A DNA stretch of 24,522 nt, from contig JAQGAU010000725.1 in NCBI GenBank assembly GCA_034698045.1, positions 1-24,522 on the forward strand. Direction: 5' to 3'. Shown piece by piece: positions 20,608 to 24,522 of the stretch; position 1 is the stretch's first letter; every line of letters begins with the position of its first letter. Below the pieces are notes generated by a model. That model made no database searches and was not told where the DNA came from. It saw only the letters and a program-made list of their open reading frames with translations. The DNA is from Paramacrobiotus richtersi. Taxonomy: Eukaryota; Tardigrada; Eutardigrada; Parachela; Macrobiotidae. The translations under genes were made by a program, and so were the position numbers.

Positions 20608-22399
20608 TCTGGGCATGGCGTGGCGCAGCGTCCGGAGTTACCCACCGTCTGCAGGAGCTTCTCGACCGTGGAGAACGCAGTGACGTTCAGTTTTCCGTGG
20701 GACACGACCACGGAGAGGAGCAGCTGTTCCGCGCGCACAATTACGTACTGCCTGCGCTGTCCCGCAGCGTTCGCACGAATAACGGCCTGCTTTTCTTGGC
20801 AGGCTTATACTCAGCAGCGGCAGCGATGTCTTTGATGCGATGTTTTACGGCGAGGTTCCTGAAATCACGGCGAAAACGATCGAGCTCCCCGACATTCTCC
20901 CGCAAGCCTTTGGCATTATGCTCAAGTAAGCTGACTGGCAACCCCTTGACGATCAAAACCACATGACTTTTGGTACCTAGGTATCTGTAAACGGATGTCG
21001 TCGAGGATCTCAACGTGGAGAACGCCCTGCCAACCATGTACTGTGCCAAAAAGTATGGGATCCCCAAGCTGCATGTAATTTGCGCCGAATACGCCATTGA
21101 AAACGTGGACGAAAACACGTGCCTTACGATGCTGGAAGCGGTAGGGTTTTACTGTCAGAAATGTGAAGTTCCTTACGAAAACCTCCGATAAGCCATGATG
21201 TTCGCTGTAGGCAAGGGTTTTGGATGCGGAGAGCGTGGTAAACAGATGTCTGGAGATCGTGGATATGCACTGTACCTGGTTGCTGCAGTCAGCAGGGTTC
21301 TTACAACTTAAGAAGGACAGCTTGCGTGAGATATTCAGCCGAGATACGCTCATCGTTAACGAAGAGGACGTGTACAAGGCGGTACAACGGTAAGCACCTG
21401 CAACGAGTCAACCTTTAGTTTTCTGCTTTTGATCAATCTTGTTTCAGCTGGGCCCAGAATGCTTGCCGTGTCAAAGGGCTGCGACCAACTGCTGCCAACT
21501 GTCGCGTCGTCCTCGGGGAGGTCCTCTTTCTTATTCGATTTCCACTGATGGATAATGAGCAGCTGGCTAATGGTCCTGTGGCAGTAAGTACCAAGCATTC
21601 ATGTTTGCGTCCGTTTGTCATTAGGAGCGCGGTAGAAAACAGATATCACCTGAAAAATCTGACATGTGAACGATATTTCAGACCGGATTGTTGCTGCCTG
21701 CAGTGATGCACAAGATATACCAGTTTAAACACGCGGCAAAGAAGCCGGACATTCCCTTCTCGGGTACCGCTCGCTCGTCGGAACTTGCCCCTTGTGATCG
21801 TTGGTGGACGTTCGTGGAGCAGTCCGATCCGGACACCACAACGACGACGCTGGGCAATGTCTTCCTCGACAAGCAAAAGCCATCTGCATTTTCGGGCTTC
21901 TCAGTACGATGGGGTTTGGAAAGGGGCTGGAATTCAGCTGCTTGACGTTCTCGGGTTTGGCCGCTACGAGTTCCACATTGAAGGCTTGGACCGACTGCGG
22001 CCTGGTGCTGCATTTGCGATGCACAGTCAAGCTGAGCATGGGCCGTAATATAGTATAACCTTTCTCGGAATGCCTGGCCAAAAGAACAACAATGCCGTTG
22101 GATTCGCGGCGTGTCGCCCGAATGTTGACACGGCCAAATCCACGAAGATTGTAGAAAGGTACGCGCTCACAACACATTCCTACCACCGGAAACCCGACAG
22201 CGTCTCGTTCTGCTGCCAACTCGGTCACCAGTGCAATAATACTGCCGAGGAACTGTGCAGCTGGTCGTATGACGCCACACCGCGAATCCCTAACGAAGCG
22301 CTTCTAGTGTTCATATTTTTCCTGCCAGGTGAAACACCGTGTGTTGACGAAGAAATGGACATTGTACCGCAGTCTCTTCGCTTCTATCCTGATGGATGA
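20608..22399 (+). pseudogene. BTB-BACK-PHR protein (BTBD1/2/3/6 type), decayed copy
   Basis: Exon-like blocks: 20608-20740, 20803-20925, 20981-21140, 21211-21389, 21448-21593, and 21682 to about 22399. Domains in order: BTB (SDVQFSVGHDHGEEQLFRAH, then SSGSDVFDAMFYGEV and ALPTMYCAKKYGIPKL), BACK (VVNRCLEIVDMHCTWLLQSA to VLGEVLFLIRFPLMDNEQL), and PHR (ICIFGLLSTMGFGKG; FFLPGETP...FYPDG at the end). This family acts as Cullin-3 ubiquitin-ligase adaptors. Four later introns have good GT-AG sites and correct phase, so it is not a processed copy. Lesions: the first donor reads AA/TTACGT where GT is needed; TAA at 20988-20990 replaces a tyrosine of the conserved YLYTD motif; the frame shifts near 21875; and a TAA lies at 22046-22048. 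No start codon is found. Assembly errors could mimic some lesions, but not easily all. Confidence 0.8.
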
Positions 22400-24078
22400 C
22401 GAAGCAAGAACACTGACACTGCTTCACGGATTGCTGTTCTCTGTCGCTTACTGTGCGGAGCGACGTGTTACGTGTCTCATTTTGATTAAATTTTAGTTGT
22501 AACCGATAGGACTTGGTTCCAGTGCCGCTGCCACCACTATGACGCTATATAGTTCTTTGATGTTCTAGGTTTTTTTTGGGGATAAGCTGTGAATTTTGTT
22601 ACATCCCTGGTTTATTAATGGTGGTGGGATGGGTTACCGGTTGCCGAATTTTATGTTATGTGCGAGTTAGCGGTCAGATTTTGTTTGCAGCTGTTTCAAA
22701 ACTGCAAATTGTAGCGTTCACTTTTCTGACTGTTGTGGTGCTGGTGAAAGTGTTTGAGTAGCTGAAGTTATGAAATTAAATTGTATATTGCATGGAACAC
22801 ACCATACACATATTACAGTCCAAAGACTGGTAACTTCGTTCTGGACTGGTCACAGACTCATAGCTTGCCGGAACAGGAATCGCGTTCCCTTTAACAAAAT
22901 AATGAACACATTCAACTTTTGCAAAGGGAACATTGGAAAGCCCAGCAGGACATACGTAGACTTGTTGAATACACTGTCGGTATGTAAAAATTAGTCCCCT
23001 CATTTTACCTACCGCTATTTAATAGGGCTCGCACATATGTGCCTGACAAAAAAGTCCCCCAGAACTTTTTTGCCGGGGAGGGGACGTTTTGACGGACACA
23101 CCTGTGTTGTTGGAAGTGACATAACATGACAATATTAATGATGGCGCTAAAGATTACTACGGCAAGAACGCTTTTGTTCAATAGTAAAATTAAAGACCGT
23201 TCTCCATTGTCATCTTTCAAAAGTGCCTTACAATTGGTAGATGACAGTATAAACCCAGTACTGATCATGACGCCTCCCTTCCTTGATGTAGTATGGCAGT
23301 TGTAATTATTTACGTGTCAATGAAAGTACAATCAGCATACACGGCTGTAACGTACCACAGACATTTCCAATCGGCAAATCGCTATATCATGACTTTTGTC
23401 GGTCCGGGTTCAAGTACGAATATCATTAGTAAAATATTAATGGTTTGTTTATATTGCTAAGGTTATAATGATAATATGTATTGTAGTTATTGAATTATGA
23501 TATTGTTAACAAGATCATTAGTAATATTTTGATGAGAAAGTTGGAATAAGTTGTTAACCAGCTCAAAAGAACAACGAATTGCATGGAAATTGTACACCGT
23601 GTAGTGTGTGGAACAGCGACTTCAGGTAATCGGCTGATAGGTTTCGCAGCAGGATAAATAATCGATTATTGAACTACGCGGTTTTTTTGAGCCATCACAA
23701 GGGATCCCGATAAGAAGAAAGAGCAGTAGAAATACTTTCCATGCAGTAATTAAAATTAAGTCAAATTAAAAGGGTGATACGCTTATAATACGCCATGGTG
23801 GTTAACGAATTAGCGTTAAAAGTTATGGAGAATAATTTAGAATTGTGATCAACTACTGACATTAAATCAAAATAATTCCACAGCATATTAATTCTGCGAG
23901 TAATATGTTACGTACATAAACAGTAATCCAGCAATAACGTTACGATAAATATAATGATTCAATAAGAAAACAAATCAGACTGAATTACAGGAAACTGTTG
24001 TTTCAGAGTTTTCTTGATTTGTGTTATTAGCATTTTACTAATTACTAATATGTGTATGAGCGTGATTTCCCGATCGTA
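22400..24078. other. Intergenic region, no supported gene
   Basis: The BTB-PHR copy ends at 22399. A plus-strand frame at 22770-22994 ends in IGKPSRTYVDLLNTLSV, a phrase reminiscent of the C-terminal tails of some LINE-derived proteins (GRP.TTYID.L), so it may be an old retrotransposon scrap. The rest is AT-rich and featureless to my reading. Confidence 0.4.
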
Positions 24079-24428
24079 CACAGTCAGTGTGGGGATCGTA
24101 GAACACTGGCGTGAAGTACTAGCTTTTCGGTGAAGGTGTCGTATAGCCTTGTATAGCGGTTCGTGAAACATTGTTCAGTTGTTAACTTGTTAGTACTATT
24201 TTTGCCGGCCTTCTTTTTAAACAGTTAGTCAAATAAAATGCAGTGAATGATTTATTATTATTTAATTCAAGACTCTTGCGGAAGATCGCGTTGTTTAATT
24301 ATTATCCAGTTAATTGCTGATTATTTGAACAGATGGCTTATCGGAGCTTTTCATCCCAGACTAACTTTATTATTTAATTACTTTGTAACAAATGTGGTCT
24401 CGCAGATTGCAATGGCCTTGTGATAATG
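24079..24428. repeat. Dispersed repeat, copy B, split by an insertion
   Basis: The same two blocks as copy A (18931-19003) occur at 24079-24111 and 24393-24428, but are separated here by about 280 bases. Either an insertion split this copy or copy A lost the middle. Confidence 0.45.
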
Positions 24429-24465
24429 GGAGTTTGCGCAAGTCGCTAATACTGGATTCATACTT

Positions 24466-24518
24466 TTCTGTTTTGTGCAAAACAGAAACAGAAAATCTTT
24501 TTCTGTTTTCAAAACAGA
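24466..24518. repeat. Stacked palindromes of TCTGTTTT
   Basis: 24466-24487 is a perfect palindrome with 10-base arms (TTCTGTTTTG/CAAAACAGAA, two-base centre), and 24502-24518 is another (TCTGTTTT-C-AAAACAGA). The middle segment also pairs across (AACAGAAAA with TTTCTGTT). The window ends just after, so the full array may be longer. Confidence 0.85.
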
Positions 24519-24522
24519 TCCA

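Noticed and set aside
22770..22994. LINE-like C-terminal tail (KPSRTYVDLL)
   Set aside because: Only one short phrase resembles retrotransposon-derived proteins. There is no reverse transcriptase or endonuclease motif nearby, so I did not call an element.
1..24522. CRISPR array, bacterial operon or rRNA gene
   Set aside because: No regularly spaced direct repeats, no Shine-Dalgarno-led gene chain and no rRNA core sequence. Introns and Pol III genes show eukaryotic DNA.

Overview
The window looks like nuclear DNA of a small-genome invertebrate animal. The evidence is genes split by many short GT-AG introns (about 50 to 95 bases), a Ly6/uPAR three-finger gene, a BTB-PHR gene, a leucine-rich-repeat (LRR) gene, Pol III tRNA-like genes with T-run terminators, and a small DNA transposon. 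There are no bacterial operons or ribosome binding sites. The phylum is not proven; intron size and gene set would fit a tardigrade or an enoplean nematode.

Layout. (1) 1-670: non-coding, with a 69-base near-perfect palindrome. (2) 670-8282, minus strand: LRR protein exons at 670-1983 and, at 5300-8282, four exons for a very basic, Ser/Thr/Lys-rich protein that ends in the start of an LRR. The two parts probably form one gene of about 7.6 kb, but the link across 2-5.3 kb is not closed. That gap holds a candidate plus-strand gene (3978-4521), a possible minus-strand exon (3303-3578) and two homologous coding-like fragments facing each other (4629-5010). (3) 8283-12781: mostly intergenic, with two tRNA-like genes. 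(4) 12782-13914, minus strand: a four-exon secreted Ly6-domain gene whose second intron carries a complete 469-bp PIF/Harbinger-like MITE with 25-bp perfect terminal repeats and a TTA target duplication. (5) 14519-14633: a third tRNA-like gene. (6) 14.6-20.6 kb: AT-rich and nearly gene-free, with small repeats and a pair of CRE palindromes. (7) 20608-22399, plus strand: a BTB-BACK-PHR gene of the BTBD1/2/3/6 type that keeps its introns but has a broken splice donor, an in-frame stop and PHR-domain frame breaks, so it is a probable unprocessed pseudogene. (8) 22.4-24.5 kb: intergenic, with a dispersed repeat and stacked palindromes at the very end.

The genes show no obvious shared pathway. The points most worth a second look are the tRNA-like genes with a structured 50-60-base replacement of the anticodon arm, the datable BTB-PHR pseudogene, the MITE sitting on a splice donor, and the unfamiliar basic-plus-LRR protein with a possible gene nested in its intron.
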